DNA from: CAUZIR01 sp965250195
GTDB taxonomy: Bacteria; Chloroflexota; Dehalococcoidia; Lucifugimonadales; UBA2962
NCBI GenBank assembly: GCA_965250195.1
Contig: OZ252295.1
Coordinates: 2,046,001-2,110,000 of the forward strand
Direction: 5' to 3'
DNA length: 64,000 nt
Shown: piece after piece, positions 25,633 through 33,355 of the stretch
Layout: the number at the start of each line of letters is the position of its first letter
Numbering within the stretch: position 1 is the first letter of the stretch
Program-made: the position numbers and the translations under genes
The notes under the pieces: model-generated
The model's database searches: none
Seen by the model: the letters and a program-made list of their open reading frames with translations, nothing else
What the model was told of the DNA's origin: nothing

Positions 25633-27903
25633 CTAGGGGAGGGCGTTAGAAGTGCCCAGGGGCACCGGCGGGCGGTCCAGCACCGTGAAGCGCCCCTCAC
25701 CCTCTACGATTCTCACGTGGTCGCCCAGGGGCACGTCGCTGAATGTCGCTTTGTCTCCTGTGGCGGGCCATCTAATCTCGAGTCGCGTTATTCGCGCCGC
25801 ATCACCAAGCCCGATCTCCTGTTGCAGGCTGGAGCCGCCGAAGCTGCCGCCGGTGCCGACGTGTGCGTAGACTGTCCGCTGCGAACCGGCGGCAGTTTCG
25901 ACGACGGCCTGAATGCGCGCGCCGATCGCCGACCGGTTCGATCGGGTGCCCTCCAGCAGCACGGTCAGCCAGCCATTGTCGTGACCCGGATTTCGGTATA
26001 GAGCATCCGAAAACGTGTCGCCTGGGTAGAAGCCGCCGATCTGCACGAAAATGTCCTGGTCGCCGTCTCGGTCCAGGTCGCCAAATGCAACCCCATGCCC
26101 CTTCTCCAGATGGCCCAGTCCGGCGGCGACGCTTACGTCGTTGAACCGTTCGCCATTGGCGTTGCGGTAAGCGAGATTGGGAGTGACCGCGTCGAAGTCC
26201 ACCGAGCCGGTTCCCAGCACGATGTCGGGGTAGCCGTCGCCGTCGAGGTCTCCGAAACCGGCCCCCATGACCAGGGCGGGAGCGTCCAGCCCCACCTCGG
26301 CCGTTACGTCGTCGAAGCCGCCGGAGCCGTCGTTGCGATACAGGCGGGCCACGCCCGGCCCGGTCACACCCGCTTTGGCCGTGCCCTCGCCGAACAGGCC
26401 CGCCGCGTAACTGCCGATGTCGTCATCGAATCCGGCGACGTATATGTCCAGGTCGCCATCGTTGTCGTAGTCCCACCACCAAGTGGCGAAGCTGGACGCG
26501 GGCTCGTCCACCGCCAGTTGAGTCGCCACGTCCGTGAAAGTGCCGTCGCCGTTCGCTCTGTACAGGCGGTTGGCTTGCTCATAGTTGGACACGTACAGGT
26601 CGGTGAGCCCGTCATCGTTAAAGTCGCCCCAGGCCGCCCCCTTGCAGTACCGGTCGTTGAGCACGCCCGCCGCCGTCGCCACGTCTGCGAACGTGCCCTC
26701 GCCGCTGTTGCGATACAGCTGGCTGAGCGCCGGGCCCCAGACCGTTTTTCCGTCCGGACCGACGTCGCCTAAAGACGCCTCGTTACACAGGTACAGATCG
26801 AGGTCGCCGTCGTTGTCGTAGTCGGCCCAGGCCCCGACCTGTCCGGGTCGCGCAGGCTCGGCCAGCCCGGCGGCGCGCGTCACGTCCGTGAACTTCCCAG
26901 CCTCGTTGCGCAGCAGGGACACGCGCATCTCGCCGTCGGAGATGAGCCAGCCGCCCCGCAGGACCAGCAGGTCGACCCAGCCGTCGTTGTCGTAGTCCGC
27001 CTGCACCAGGTTGAGACCGCCCAGCTGGCCGCCCAGACCCGCCGCTTTGGTGGCGTTCACGAACCGCCCGTCACCACCGTTCAGGTATAGCTTCAGGCTC
27101 ACGCACGGGTGCCACGACGAGGTGACGATGTCCAGCAGCCCGTCGTTGTTGAAGTCCTCGATTACCGTCCCCCCGGCGAGCGTGAGATCGTAGATGCCCG
27201 CCGATGGCGCGACCTCGTCGAATCGGCCGATGTCGCCTGCCTGCGATGCGGGCCGCAGGTCGGCGAGGAACCCGGGTGGCACGCCGTCCGGGTAGGAGCC
27301 GAGCGTCATGTGGGCGACGTTGAGCAGCCAGCGGGCGGTCAGGTCGTCGGGCTCCAGTTCCAGCAATCGGTCCAGTGCATCGACGGCTCCCTCTGAACCC
27401 CGTCTATCGGTGTGAGAAGCATCCCCGTCCACCGGCAATACACACGTGTAACGCCCCTCGACGGTGGTGCAGTTGGAAAGCTCGCCCATCTTCAGGTATG
27501 CTCGGGACAGGGCGTTCAGAAGCTCGACTGCCACCGGGCTGTCCGGGTCTGGCTGGACGGCCAGCGCCCCCTCCAGCAAGCCGACGGCCGAGACAGCGTC
27601 GCCAGCCTGCAGGTGCTCGCCCGCCAGCAGCAAGGCCAACTCCGCTGCCAGCGCGGGGTCGGAGGGCTGCGAGCTTTCTGAAACCGCCGTCAGCCGGTCC
27701 TTCAGAGCGGGTCCCAGATAGGGATTGTCACCAGACGTCAGGGCCGTGCAGTAGCTCTGAAGGTCGCCGTGCGCATCGGCCGAAGCGTCGATGGGCGGCG
27801 ACGCCAGGGGAGGCGTGGGACTTTCGTCGGACGACCGGGCGCAGGCCGCGGCGACGAGCCCGACCGCCAGGAGCAGCGCGGTGAGGAGGCTAAGACGCTG
27901 CAA
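25633..27903 (-). CDS. FG-GAP/VCBS beta-propeller lipoprotein with ASPIC/UnbV domain
   Basis: 756 aa. A signal peptide with a lipobox (LVAAACARS) is followed by an acidic linker and a TPR-like stretch (about 60-200). Next come repeated FG-GAP units of the calcium-binding type (DYDNDGWVDLLVL, DYDNDGDLDLYLC, DFNDDGLTDLYVS, DLDRDGDQDIFVQ). It ends in an ASPIC/UnbV domain (NRSAIGARIQAVVET, LEIRWPATG). Such CRTAC1-like proteins are surface or periplasmic and are thought to bind ligands or other proteins. The promoter region upstream is shared with the decayed duplication. Confidence 0.88.
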   Translation of the reverse strand: MQRLSLLTALLLAVGLVAAACARSSDESPTPPLASPPIDASADAHGDLQSYCTALTSGDNPYLGPALKDRLTAVSESSQPSDPALAAELALLLAGEHLQAGDAVSAVGLLEGALAVQPDPDSPVAVELLNALSRAYLKMGELSNCTTVEGRYTCVLPVDGDASHTDRRGSEGAVDALDRLLELEPDDLTARWLLNVAHMTLGSYPDGVPPGFLADLRPASQAGDIGRFDEVAPSAGIYDLTLAGGTVIEDFNNDGLLDIVTSSWHPCVSLKLYLNGGDGRFVNATKAAGLGGQLGGLNLVQADYDNDGWVDLLVLRGGWLISDGEMRVSLLRNEAGKFTDVTRAAGLAEPARPGQVGAWADYDNDGDLDLYLCNEASLGDVGPDGKTVWGPALSQLYRNSGEGTFADVATAAGVLNDRYCKGAAWGDFNDDGLTDLYVSNYEQANRLYRANGDGTFTDVATQLAVDEPASSFATWWWDYDNDGDLDIYVAGFDDDIGSYAAGLFGEGTAKAGVTGPGVARLYRNDGSGGFDDVTAEVGLDAPALVMGAGFGDLDGDGYPDIVLGTGSVDFDAVTPNLAYRNANGERFNDVSVAAGLGHLEKGHGVAFGDLDRDGDQDIFVQIGGFYPGDTFSDALYRNPGHDNGWLTVLLEGTRSNRSAIGARIQAVVETAAGSQRTVYAHVGTGGSFGGSSLQQEIGLGDAARITRLEIRWPATGDKATFSDVPLGDHVRIVEGEGRFTVLDRPPVPLGTSNALP

Positions 27904-27967
27904 GGCTACGGGCCCATTCGCACACCCGGCCTCAACCGGATGCGAGTGCGCCCGGCAGATCGCAGAT

Positions 27968-28080
27968 CTAGGAGGTCTGAGTCCGCCTCCGCCAGGCGAT
28001 CAGACCGACCGCACCGGCGAACGCCACAGCCATGGCCGTGATCCCCCATGAGCCTACGCCGGGCACCGGCGTGGCCGGGG
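27968..28080 (-). pseudogene. Orphan C-terminal anchor (PEP-CTERM-like) of a lost gene
   Basis: The minus-strand frame reads PATPVPGVGSWGITAMAV, a hydrophobic stretch, then AWRRRTQTS and stop (27968-27970). A short motif, one membrane helix and a basic end is the layout of C-terminal sorting tags such as PEP-CTERM or IPTL-CTERM. The rest of the gene is missing: upstream, the DNA turns into a copy of typA at the shared word GGCGTGGCCGGG. No start codon and no body remain. Confidence 0.6.
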
Positions 28081-28312
28081 GTGTGGATGATGTCGACGGT
28101 GACACTGCCGAAAACGACGGCGGTGTTTTTGGCAAGAATGGTGATGCCCCGCTCCCGCTCCTGCAGGTCGGATTCCATGATTAGCTCGCCGGTGATGCGG
28201 TTTTCTTCCAGGACGTGCTGAAGCTGAGCATGGCGTCTACGGGCGGCTTACCGAGATCGCCGTGGGCGATGATGGCGACGTTTCGCAGGTGTATCTGGGG
28301 AGAGAGAGGCAT
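28067..28312 (-). pseudogene. typA 5' fragment
   Basis: It encodes recognisable pieces of the TypA G domain (ERERGITILAKNTAVVFG, IIHTPGHA) but has a one-base deletion (CACGTGCTGAAGC against CACGTGGCTGAAGC in typA), further small gaps, and is cut at TypA residue 80 or so. It is not functional; the intact typA is 2.6 kb away. Confidence 0.85.
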
Positions 28313-28605
28313 GGCTGTATCGGGATTTTCGCGCTCAGGGGTGGAATTTGATACGCAGTGCCAAGCTGACTGGCCGCCAGATCTGCGTATACTCCCATCT
28401 AACCCACGATAAACACGACGCGCCGAGGGGATTGAATGGCTATTATCCAGCTTACTCCAAGCCGAGCCGTCGCGAGGCCGCTAGCGTAAGTGCCATGAGG
28501 AGGCCCAGACGCAGCAGGGCTACGGGCCGGATACGCACCCCGGCCTCGACTGGACGCGGCCGCACTCGGCCGATCTAGGCGGTCTGAGCCCGCCTCCGCT
28601 CTGAG
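28067..28605. repeat. Decayed tandem duplication of the typA / FG-GAP gene region
   Basis: 28067-28312 matches the first part of typA (25217-25466). 28313-28470 matches the typA upstream region (25467-25632, including the shared GGGGATTGAATGGCT and CTTACTCCAAGCC). About 28470-28500 matches both ends of the FG-GAP gene joined together (stop-codon end, then start end), so its roughly 2.2-kb body is deleted. 28500-28605 matches 27890-27990, down to RRR-x-QT-x and stop of the anchor fragment. Identity by eye is about 80 percent, so the event is old. Confidence 0.85.
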
Positions 28606-28730
28606 ATGTTCCGAAGGTCAAACGAGACGAATACATAGACATTCCCGTCTTCGGGAAAACGCTCCCACGGTGTCCATGGTGTGTTCAGGATAGTTTGGCA
28701 TGCCTCAGGGGTGAAAACCCCCCTCGGCAT
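28575..28730 (-). CDS. Short open frame next to the duplication, function unknown
   Basis: 51 codons from an ATG at 28730. The frame is open without ATG for about 34 further codons upstream. The composition looks protein-like (EACQTILNTPWTPWERF, NVYVFVSFDLRNI), and it ends in RRRAQTA, the residues homologous to the end of the anchor fragment at 27968. It may be the remaining C-terminus of another gene fused into the duplicated segment. No family is recognised. The rest of 28606-28849 shows nothing else that I can support. Confidence 0.35.
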   Translation of the reverse strand: MPRGVFTPEACQTILNTPWTPWERFPEDGNVYVFVSFDLRNISERRRAQTA

Positions 28731-28849
28731 CTGAACTGCCTCACGAAGGTCGGCACGAATGCTGGATGTTTCAATTCGAGGCGGTAGGTTCGCTTCTTCG
28801 GGACAACTCCCCTTGTCTGATCTATTGGCGCTCTAAAAAATCGTGCAAT

Positions 28850-29521
28850 TCAACCATAAGTCACTGTCCAAGCTATGCCAAACCAGGTGCTATAGGTGCC
28901 TGACCAGCGGCGAATCTTGATTTCGTAGGTTTCCCCGGGCTCGCCTTCAAATTCAGCGATTTCATAGCTATTGTCATAAGAACCGCTGTACCCAGCTTGG
29001 TTACCGATTGAGTCGTGTACCGCCAAATCTAAATCCACAGTCAACTGAGAGCCGATTGGAAATCCCAGGACCCCCATCACCTCACTATTCCAGGCCAACG
29101 CGACCTTTACTTTTGTAGGTGCTGGAATCCCATTTTGGTTAAGCGGCACCTTGATCCGGTAAACGAACTTCGACCATCGATCAACGTCGAATTCGTGCGA
29201 CTGCAATGTCCCAATTCCCCATCCCCTTTGCACGCCGCTTCTGTTTCGAGATCTCTGATGCAGGGAGATTCGATAACTTTCAAGTGCATCCAGCGCTCCG
29301 CTACCATCTGCTGCATCAGTCCCAACAGCGACGTCTTGCCACCAAGTCTGATCTTTCACGTTGCGTTGGGCTCCCGCGAGAAGAATTGCCCGGCACCCCT
29401 CAGGCCATTGCGTCAAATCCTTATCCGCGCTCTGTATTAGCGCTGCCACTCCCGCGACCGCCGCCACCCCGACTCCGATCAATGCCAGCCAGAACAACCA
29501 ATCTCGAATCTGCCGGTTCAT
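28850..29521 (-). CDS. Membrane-anchored subtilase C-terminal-domain protein without protease domain
   Basis: 223 aa. One N-terminal membrane helix (WLALIGVGVAAVAGVAALI) is followed by a stretch like the end of an S8 peptidase (CRAILLAGAQRNV, GSGALDALESYRIS, RGWGIGTLQSHEFDV). Then comes a jelly-roll domain (TKVKVALAWNSEV, LTVDLDLAVHDSIG, EGEPGETYEIKIRRWSG) like those that follow subtilisin catalytic domains. The catalytic Asp/His/Ser part is absent, so it is not a protease. GC content is lower than in the flanks. It is the last gene of the island, coupled by a 4-bp overlap to the gene before. Confidence 0.6.
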   Translation of the reverse strand: MNRQIRDWLFWLALIGVGVAAVAGVAALIQSADKDLTQWPEGCRAILLAGAQRNVKDQTWWQDVAVGTDAADGSGALDALESYRISLHQRSRNRSGVQRGWGIGTLQSHEFDVDRWSKFVYRIKVPLNQNGIPAPTKVKVALAWNSEVMGVLGFPIGSQLTVDLDLAVHDSIGNQAGYSGSYDNSYEIAEFEGEPGETYEIKIRRWSGTYSTWFGIAWTVTYG

Positions 29522-29718
29522 GCTTGCGGGTTCTCTCTAGCCTGGCCACGACGCCAGGCCAGGCCGACCACAGCTGTTGCGATCACCAAGATACCGAACG
29601 AGTACAGGAACGGCATTACGGCGCCTGTGAAAGCCGCAAACGCCGCCACCGGCAGAGTGGCAAAGGCGATGACGATGGCCGCGAACGTGCCACGGTTCAT
29701 TTTCCTGCCTGGCTTCAT
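29518..29718 (-). CDS. Small two-helix membrane protein
   Basis: 66 aa from the ATG at 29718, which overlaps the previous stop (ATGA). Two hydrophobic segments (TFAAIVIAFATLPVAAFAAF and FLYSFGILVIATAVVGLAW) with a basic N-terminus and C-terminus give a hairpin in the membrane. A second in-frame Met lies 6 codons in. It overlaps the next gene by 4 bp. No family is recognised; holin-like size and topology are noted but not enough for a call. Confidence 0.55.
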   Translation of the reverse strand: MKPGRKMNRGTFAAIVIAFATLPVAAFAAFTGAVMPFLYSFGILVIATAVVGLAWRRGQARENPQA

Positions 29719-29927
29719 AGGTCGCCGCCTGACCACGCCGCAAGGCAACTTTCATGGACCGCCCCGCCGTTTTCGCACGTCCAGCTGTGGCCGGCGTCCT
29801 GCGGGAACACCCGGCCACCACAGAAAAAGCAATCGGGAAGCGCCATTTCTGTTGCCGCCTTTACGGCCAGCCAGGTTTCCCATAAGAACGGGCCGACCGT
29901 TTCAATCGCAATCGTTTGTTGACTCAT
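29715..29927 (-). CDS. Small zinc-ribbon-like protein
   Basis: 70 aa with CFFCGGRVF and, 17 residues on, TCENGGAVHESCLAAW: Cys-x2-Cys, Cys and His/Cys in a treble-clef-like order, so it probably binds zinc. It starts right after the recombinase stop (1 bp gap) and overlaps the membrane microprotein gene by 4 bp. Function unknown. Confidence 0.55.
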   Translation of the reverse strand: MSQQTIAIETVGPFLWETWLAVKAATEMALPDCFFCGGRVFPQDAGHSWTCENGGAVHESCLAAWSGGDL

Positions 29928-30554
29928 TCAGGGAACCTCAGCCATAAGGCCCAGCTGGTCAGGCACGATTTCCAGATAGATCAGCGTCGTTTGCATGGAC
30001 GCATGACCCAGCCACCGCTGCACGTAGTTGATCGGCACCCGGTTGACCAGCCAGTGCCGGGCAGCTGAGTGGCGAAGGGTATGTGTTTTGATCGCCTTCC
30101 CCGGCTGGATGGTGCCTAGGCCTTCGGCGCGGGCTTGGGCGTTCTTTATCCAGCGCCAGCCGGTCTGGCGTGAAACCCGGATGATCGGCTGATCGGACTT
30201 CAAGTCACCGAAGGCCAGGATGGCATTTAGGGCGCCGGTCAATTCAGGGTGAAGGGGGACGATGCGATCCCGGTTCCCTTTGCCCTGGCGCACTCGTAAG
30301 GTCGGCTGGTCAGCTGCCAGGTCAAGGTCCGCCGGCCGAATCCTGACCGCTTCGGAAATTCGAAGGCCGGCCCGCCACTGAAGGGCCATGAGGATTAAAG
30401 CCCTTGTGTGTTCGGCGGCGACCATGAGCGCGTCAACTTCATCCTTGGACAGATATTCGGGCAGGGTGTGACGTTTCCCCCCGGAGTTTTGTTGCAAGTC
30501 GCGGGCTTTGGGGTGCATCCCCCGGCCCCTGCGCCTAGCTAACTGGTTGGTCAT
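29928..30554 (-). CDS. Tyrosine recombinase (integrase), catalytic domain only
   Basis: 208 aa. The full catalytic set is visible: Arg65 (AGLRISEAV), Lys92 (QGKGNRDR), His158-x-x-Arg161 (THTLRHSAARHW), His184 (WLGHAS) and Tyr193 (LIYLEIV). The N-terminal SAM-like core-binding domain of XerCD/phage integrases is missing or reduced to about 30 basic residues, so the protein is shorter than usual (300 or more). It probably catalyses integration and excision of the surrounding island. Two 19-bp direct repeats lie 40-80 bp upstream of its start. No frameshift is seen. Confidence 0.9.
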   Translation of the reverse strand: MTNQLARRRGRGMHPKARDLQQNSGGKRHTLPEYLSKDEVDALMVAAEHTRALILMALQWRAGLRISEAVRIRPADLDLAADQPTLRVRQGKGNRDRIVPLHPELTGALNAILAFGDLKSDQPIIRVSRQTGWRWIKNAQARAEGLGTIQPGKAIKTHTLRHSAARHWLVNRVPINYVQRWLGHASMQTTLIYLEIVPDQLGLMAEVP

Positions 30555-30593
30555 TCATTCCCCCCGTGCAACAGATTCCTGTATTTCGTTAAT

Positions 30594-30633
30594 CGGTCTA
30601 GCAGGCTGTCACGTCGGTCTAGCAGGCTGTCAC
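30594..30633. repeat. Tandem 19-bp direct repeats before the recombinase gene
   Basis: CGGTCTAGCAGGCTGTCAC occurs twice (30594-30612 and 30615-30633), 2 bp apart. Their place just upstream of the recombinase suggests arm-type binding sites for the recombinase or an excisionase, or operators. The rest of 30634-30783 shows no gene. Confidence 0.7.
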
Positions 30634-30783
30634 TCCAACGCTCGAACAGGGACGGTCGCTAATTTGGGTCAGCTTCGCCGTCGAAACAGATTAGGACGGC
30701 TGCCGGGCGGCCATCACCAGGGCCGCCGGCGTCACGCATATATTTAAGCCTCTTGCATAATTCCATCGCCGTCACGAAAGCGA

Positions 30784-31146
30784 CTAGGACGTCTGCGACG
30801 CTTCTCGCTTCTCATCTAATCGATCAGTGAGGCTGAGGAGTCGCTGCAAGTTGGCCACAGCCTCGTCTCGGGTCTTGCCCTCAGCCGCTAAATTACGATC
30901 TGAATCCTTTGCCAGCCAGCCGCTTTTAGACTGCAATACTTTGTAAGATGCTTCCGTATCCATTGCGCCCTCCATTAGCGTGAATGGCATAATTAGAGGC
31001 CTCCCACGAGGGCCTGTCGAGTAGCGTACCCAGCCCGATGAGCCAGTACCCTCTCCAAGAACGCCTTTAGATTGGTCGCGGTCGCAATCTCCGCACACGC
31101 CATCCCCCTTTGCCAGGTGCTGTTCGGCTTTCTCCAAGTAATCCAT
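30784..31146 (-). CDS. Island protein of unknown function, HicB-like C-terminus
   Basis: 120 aa from the ATG at 31146, 13 bp after the previous stop; a longer reading overlaps that gene in another frame and is rejected. The first 50 residues hold GVCGDCDRDQSKG. The last 55 (KSGWLAKDSDRNLAAEGKTR, DEAVANLQRLL) loosely recall the HicB antitoxin fold. No HicA partner is adjacent, so no toxin-antitoxin call is made. Confidence 0.5.
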   Translation of the reverse strand: MDYLEKAEQHLAKGDGVCGDCDRDQSKGVLGEGTGSSGWVRYSTGPRGRPLIMPFTLMEGAMDTEASYKVLQSKSGWLAKDSDRNLAAEGKTRDEAVANLQRLLSLTDRLDEKREASQTS

Positions 31147-31159
31147 AACGCTGCTCTCC

Positions 31160-31369
31160 CTATTGATCCGTCGGGGCGTCTTTACGGACGTAGCCGGCTC
31201 CGCCGCAGGTCGGGCAGTTTTCAACGAGCGGCCCGCGCCCGATTGAGGCCAGAAACTCATCAACGTTGTCATCTTCAAAGGGCGAGTGTTCGCCCATCGA
31301 GTCCAATTCCCCACGGGTCATGGGCTTGGCATCGGCCGGTAGGGGCAGCGGGTCTTCGTTACGATTCAT
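31160..31369 (-). CDS. Small zinc-ribbon protein
   Basis: 69 aa from the ATG at 31369, which overlaps the preceding 49-codon gene by 4 bp (ATGA). An acidic body ends in ENCPTCGGAGYVRKDAP, a DnaJ-type CxxCxGxG knuckle. A longer frame from 31441 would overlap the upstream microprotein. Function unknown. Confidence 0.5.
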   Translation of the reverse strand: MNRNEDPLPLPADAKPMTRGELDSMGEHSPFEDDNVDEFLASIGRGPLVENCPTCGGAGYVRKDAPTDQ

Positions 31370-31515
31370 ACACTTTCGTCGCGGCCTTCGTGTGTGTTCT
31401 TGAATTCCCGATCGAGCTCCCGCTGGGCGTCCGGGGTCCACTTGGCCTGGTGTCGTTCATAAAGGGCGATGCACTCGCGGCATAGGTGACAATCGCAGTC
31501 GTAAAACTTTTTCAT
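31366..31515 (-). CDS. 49-aa Cys-rich microprotein
   Basis: Starts at the ATG at 31515 and ends with a TGA that overlaps the next start (ATGA). The sequence opens MKKFYDCDCHLCREC, with four cysteines and a histidine in 10 residues, a plausible zinc knuckle, and continues with a charged helix (DAQRELDREFKNTHEGRD). Both overlaps and the absence of any other frame here support it as a gene. It is shorter than many gene callers accept. Confidence 0.5.
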   Translation of the reverse strand: MKKFYDCDCHLCRECIALYERHQAKWTPDAQRELDREFKNTHEGRDESV

Positions 31516-31523
31516 CGCGTTAC

Positions 31524-31727
31524 CTAAGCCTCTTGCATATTTCGGGAAACGTCTTGGGTGTCGAAGGCGAGCAGACCCTGTTTCAGTCGCCTGATTCGCA
31601 GTTCGCTGGCTTGGACGAGCGCCTCCATTTCAGCGATTGTCAACACCAATGTGTCCAAACTCGCTTCGGCCGCATCCAATTCTCCTAGAAACGCCTGTAT
31701 TTCGGGCTTCCACATTGACTCTGACAT
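31524..31727 (-). CDS. Small coiled-coil protein
   Basis: 67 aa from the ATG at 31727, preceded by GGGAGAGG. Heptad-like leucines and acidic residues (LDAAEASLDTLVLTIAEMEA, LVQASELRIRRLKQGLL) predict one long coiled coil. No family is recognised. It lies between the 128-aa gene and the Cys-rich microprotein gene in the island run. Confidence 0.5.
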   Translation of the reverse strand: MSESMWKPEIQAFLGELDAAEASLDTLVLTIAEMEALVQASELRIRRLKQGLLAFDTQDVSRNMQEA

Positions 31728-31750
31728 TAACCTCTCCCAGGCCGATAGGG

Positions 31751-32137
31751 TCACGCTGGTAGACCTCTCGGCGCCGCTTCACCTCTGCAGCGGAGGCAGG
31801 AGACCCGGTCGGGCTCGTCGGGCGCATCTGGTGGGGTGGGCGCTTCGAATACGAAGGCCGTCTGATTGGAAAACAGGCCGACCTGAACCGTGGTGCCTAC
31901 CAGGCCCATCGCCGCTACCGACTCAGGGCCAAGGCGGGCGTCGAGTGTGATTCGCAGCCGGGGTCCGGTTTGGGTTTGCTTGCTGCTGACCGCCACGACT
32001 TCGGCTTCGGGAATGCTCACTTCGATGGCCGCCGTGGAAACTTCGCCAGTGCCGTTCGTGGACCCTTCGGGCGGGTGAACATCGCCGTCCATATCCAACT
32101 GGCCTTCGGGTTGTTTCGTTTTGTCTGGTTTGGTCAT
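31751..32137 (-). CDS. Island protein of unknown function with C-terminal Cys knuckle
   Basis: 128 aa. The first 35 residues are polar and likely disordered. A compact beta-rich segment follows (RLRITLDARLGPESVAAMG, TVQVGLFSNQTAFVFEA). The end RVSCLRCRGEAAP carries a CxxC. It begins 7 bp after the HNH gene stop. No homology is recognised. Confidence 0.5.
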   Translation of the reverse strand: MTKPDKTKQPEGQLDMDGDVHPPEGSTNGTGEVSTAAIEVSIPEAEVVAVSSKQTQTGPRLRITLDARLGPESVAAMGLVGTTVQVGLFSNQTAFVFEAPTPPDAPDEPDRVSCLRCRGEAAPRGLPA

Positions 32138-32144
32138 TGGGGCT

Positions 32145-33008
32145 TCACTCCATTGGTCGCGTGGTGGCCGTTGGTGGACGCTGGCGAGTCTTCATCCGGA
32201 TGACCCTGACGTGGGGCGGACACATTGATTGCAGCCCGGCCAGGTCGTCACCGGACCATTCCGCCCGAAGACTCGCCAGCAGAACGTGGTGGTAGTCGAA
32301 CATTGGATATCGGGGCTCAAGCCAGATCACCCCTTGACCGTCGGGGGCTTCTTGTAGCTCGCCATAATCCGACGTGATCTTTTTCAGGTAGCCGAGAGCG
32401 ATGTTCGGTGAGCAGTCAACCAGGGCGGCCCCGGCATTGGCGGCCCCCTCTTTCGTCCAGCGTTCGCCCCTCTTAATCTCATCTAACAGCCAGACCTTGA
32501 AGGCCCGTTCATACCGCATGTTCAACAGGATTCCCGGCGGTGCCGTGGAAGCGTCGATGCCCTCTTTGGACCGTAAGGTTCCGAGGGGCTGGGGTTCGCT
32601 GTCGGTATATAGATTATTACCACCCCTTGAATCTCCGTTTTGTGGAGATACAGGCGGCGGCGGGTGGTGGCCATTACCATTTAATCGCACCCCTCCCTGA
32701 TTTATTCGCACCCCTCCATTTGAGTCTGAAACCATGCGATCCACCTCTGGCTGAAAACGACCCCGGTCAGCCACCGGGATTACCCTTTCAAAGCCGCCCT
32801 TGCGGCCGTTGCAGGTCTTACAGAGAAGCCGGAAGTTAGCTCCCCGATCATCGTTGCGGTTGCCGTTCTTGTGATCGACTTCTAGAGGGTCTTCCAGTTG
32901 GGCCGGGAACCGGGCACACAGCTGGCAAAACTCGCCGTCGCGTATGACGCATATCTCGTAGGCGAATTGCCGCGTCTTTGGGCTCCACGGCCGTCCTTTA
33001 CGGCCCAT
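32145..33008 (-). CDS. HNH endonuclease-domain protein with C-terminal extension
   Basis: 287 aa. Residues about 20-75 form an HNH nuclease: FCQLCARF, the core EVDHKNGNRNDDRGANFRLL and LLCKTCNGRKGG with paired cysteines for zinc. A polar linker (about 95-150) and a helical C-terminal region (RAFKVWLLDEIKRGERW, GYLKKITSDYGEL) follow. The C-terminal part may be a winged-helix-like DNA-binding domain, which is inference. HNH proteins in mobile elements act as homing, packaging or defence nucleases. Its start overlaps the preceding stop by one base (TAATG). Confidence 0.75.
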   Translation of the reverse strand: MGRKGRPWSPKTRQFAYEICVIRDGEFCQLCARFPAQLEDPLEVDHKNGNRNDDRGANFRLLCKTCNGRKGGFERVIPVADRGRFQPEVDRMVSDSNGGVRINQGGVRLNGNGHHPPPPVSPQNGDSRGGNNLYTDSEPQPLGTLRSKEGIDASTAPPGILLNMRYERAFKVWLLDEIKRGERWTKEGAANAGAALVDCSPNIALGYLKKITSDYGELQEAPDGQGVIWLEPRYPMFDYHHVLLASLRAEWSGDDLAGLQSMCPPHVRVIRMKTRQRPPTATTRPME

Positions 33009-33355
33009 TAGTTGTGCCGGCCCAGCACCCGGAACGGCGCCGTTTCAACCGCTCCGGGTGGTGTCGCTGGAGCAGGGCCACGGGGCGGACCTGCATTTGA
33101 TTCGGGGTGCCTCTTTTCTATTGGGCTGCGGCCCGTCGAAACGGGACGTTGTGCCGCCGATTGGAGTAGTGACCGATTCCCGCTGGTGTAGTGCAGCGCA
33201 CAGACGCCGCCGGAAGTCAGCCAGAAAAGAAACCGCGTGTGGGAATTACAGATGTTGCAGGGCGGGCAGCCGTCAGCGCATAGCCAATACCGATTGACTG
33301 CCCCGGTGCGGGCGATGGGATCGCGGAAGGCCAGGCCGGCCGGGATGGTGGTCAT
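33008..33355 (-). CDS. Cys-rich small island protein
   Basis: 115 aa from the ATG at 33355 (ATGA overlap with the previous gene). The centre holds CADGCPPCNICNSHTR, five cysteines and histidines consistent with a zinc cluster. The last 45 residues are Pro/Arg-rich. No family is recognised. Confidence 0.5.
   Translation of the reverse strand: MTTIPAGLAFRDPIARTGAVNRYWLCADGCPPCNICNSHTRFLFWLTSGGVCALHYTSGNRSLLQSAAQRPVSTGRSPIEKRHPESNAGPPRGPAPATPPGAVETAPFRVLGRHN

Noticed and set aside
30784..31146. HicAB toxin-antitoxin pair
   Set aside because: Only a loose HicB-like stretch is seen and no HicA-like small basic protein is next to it.
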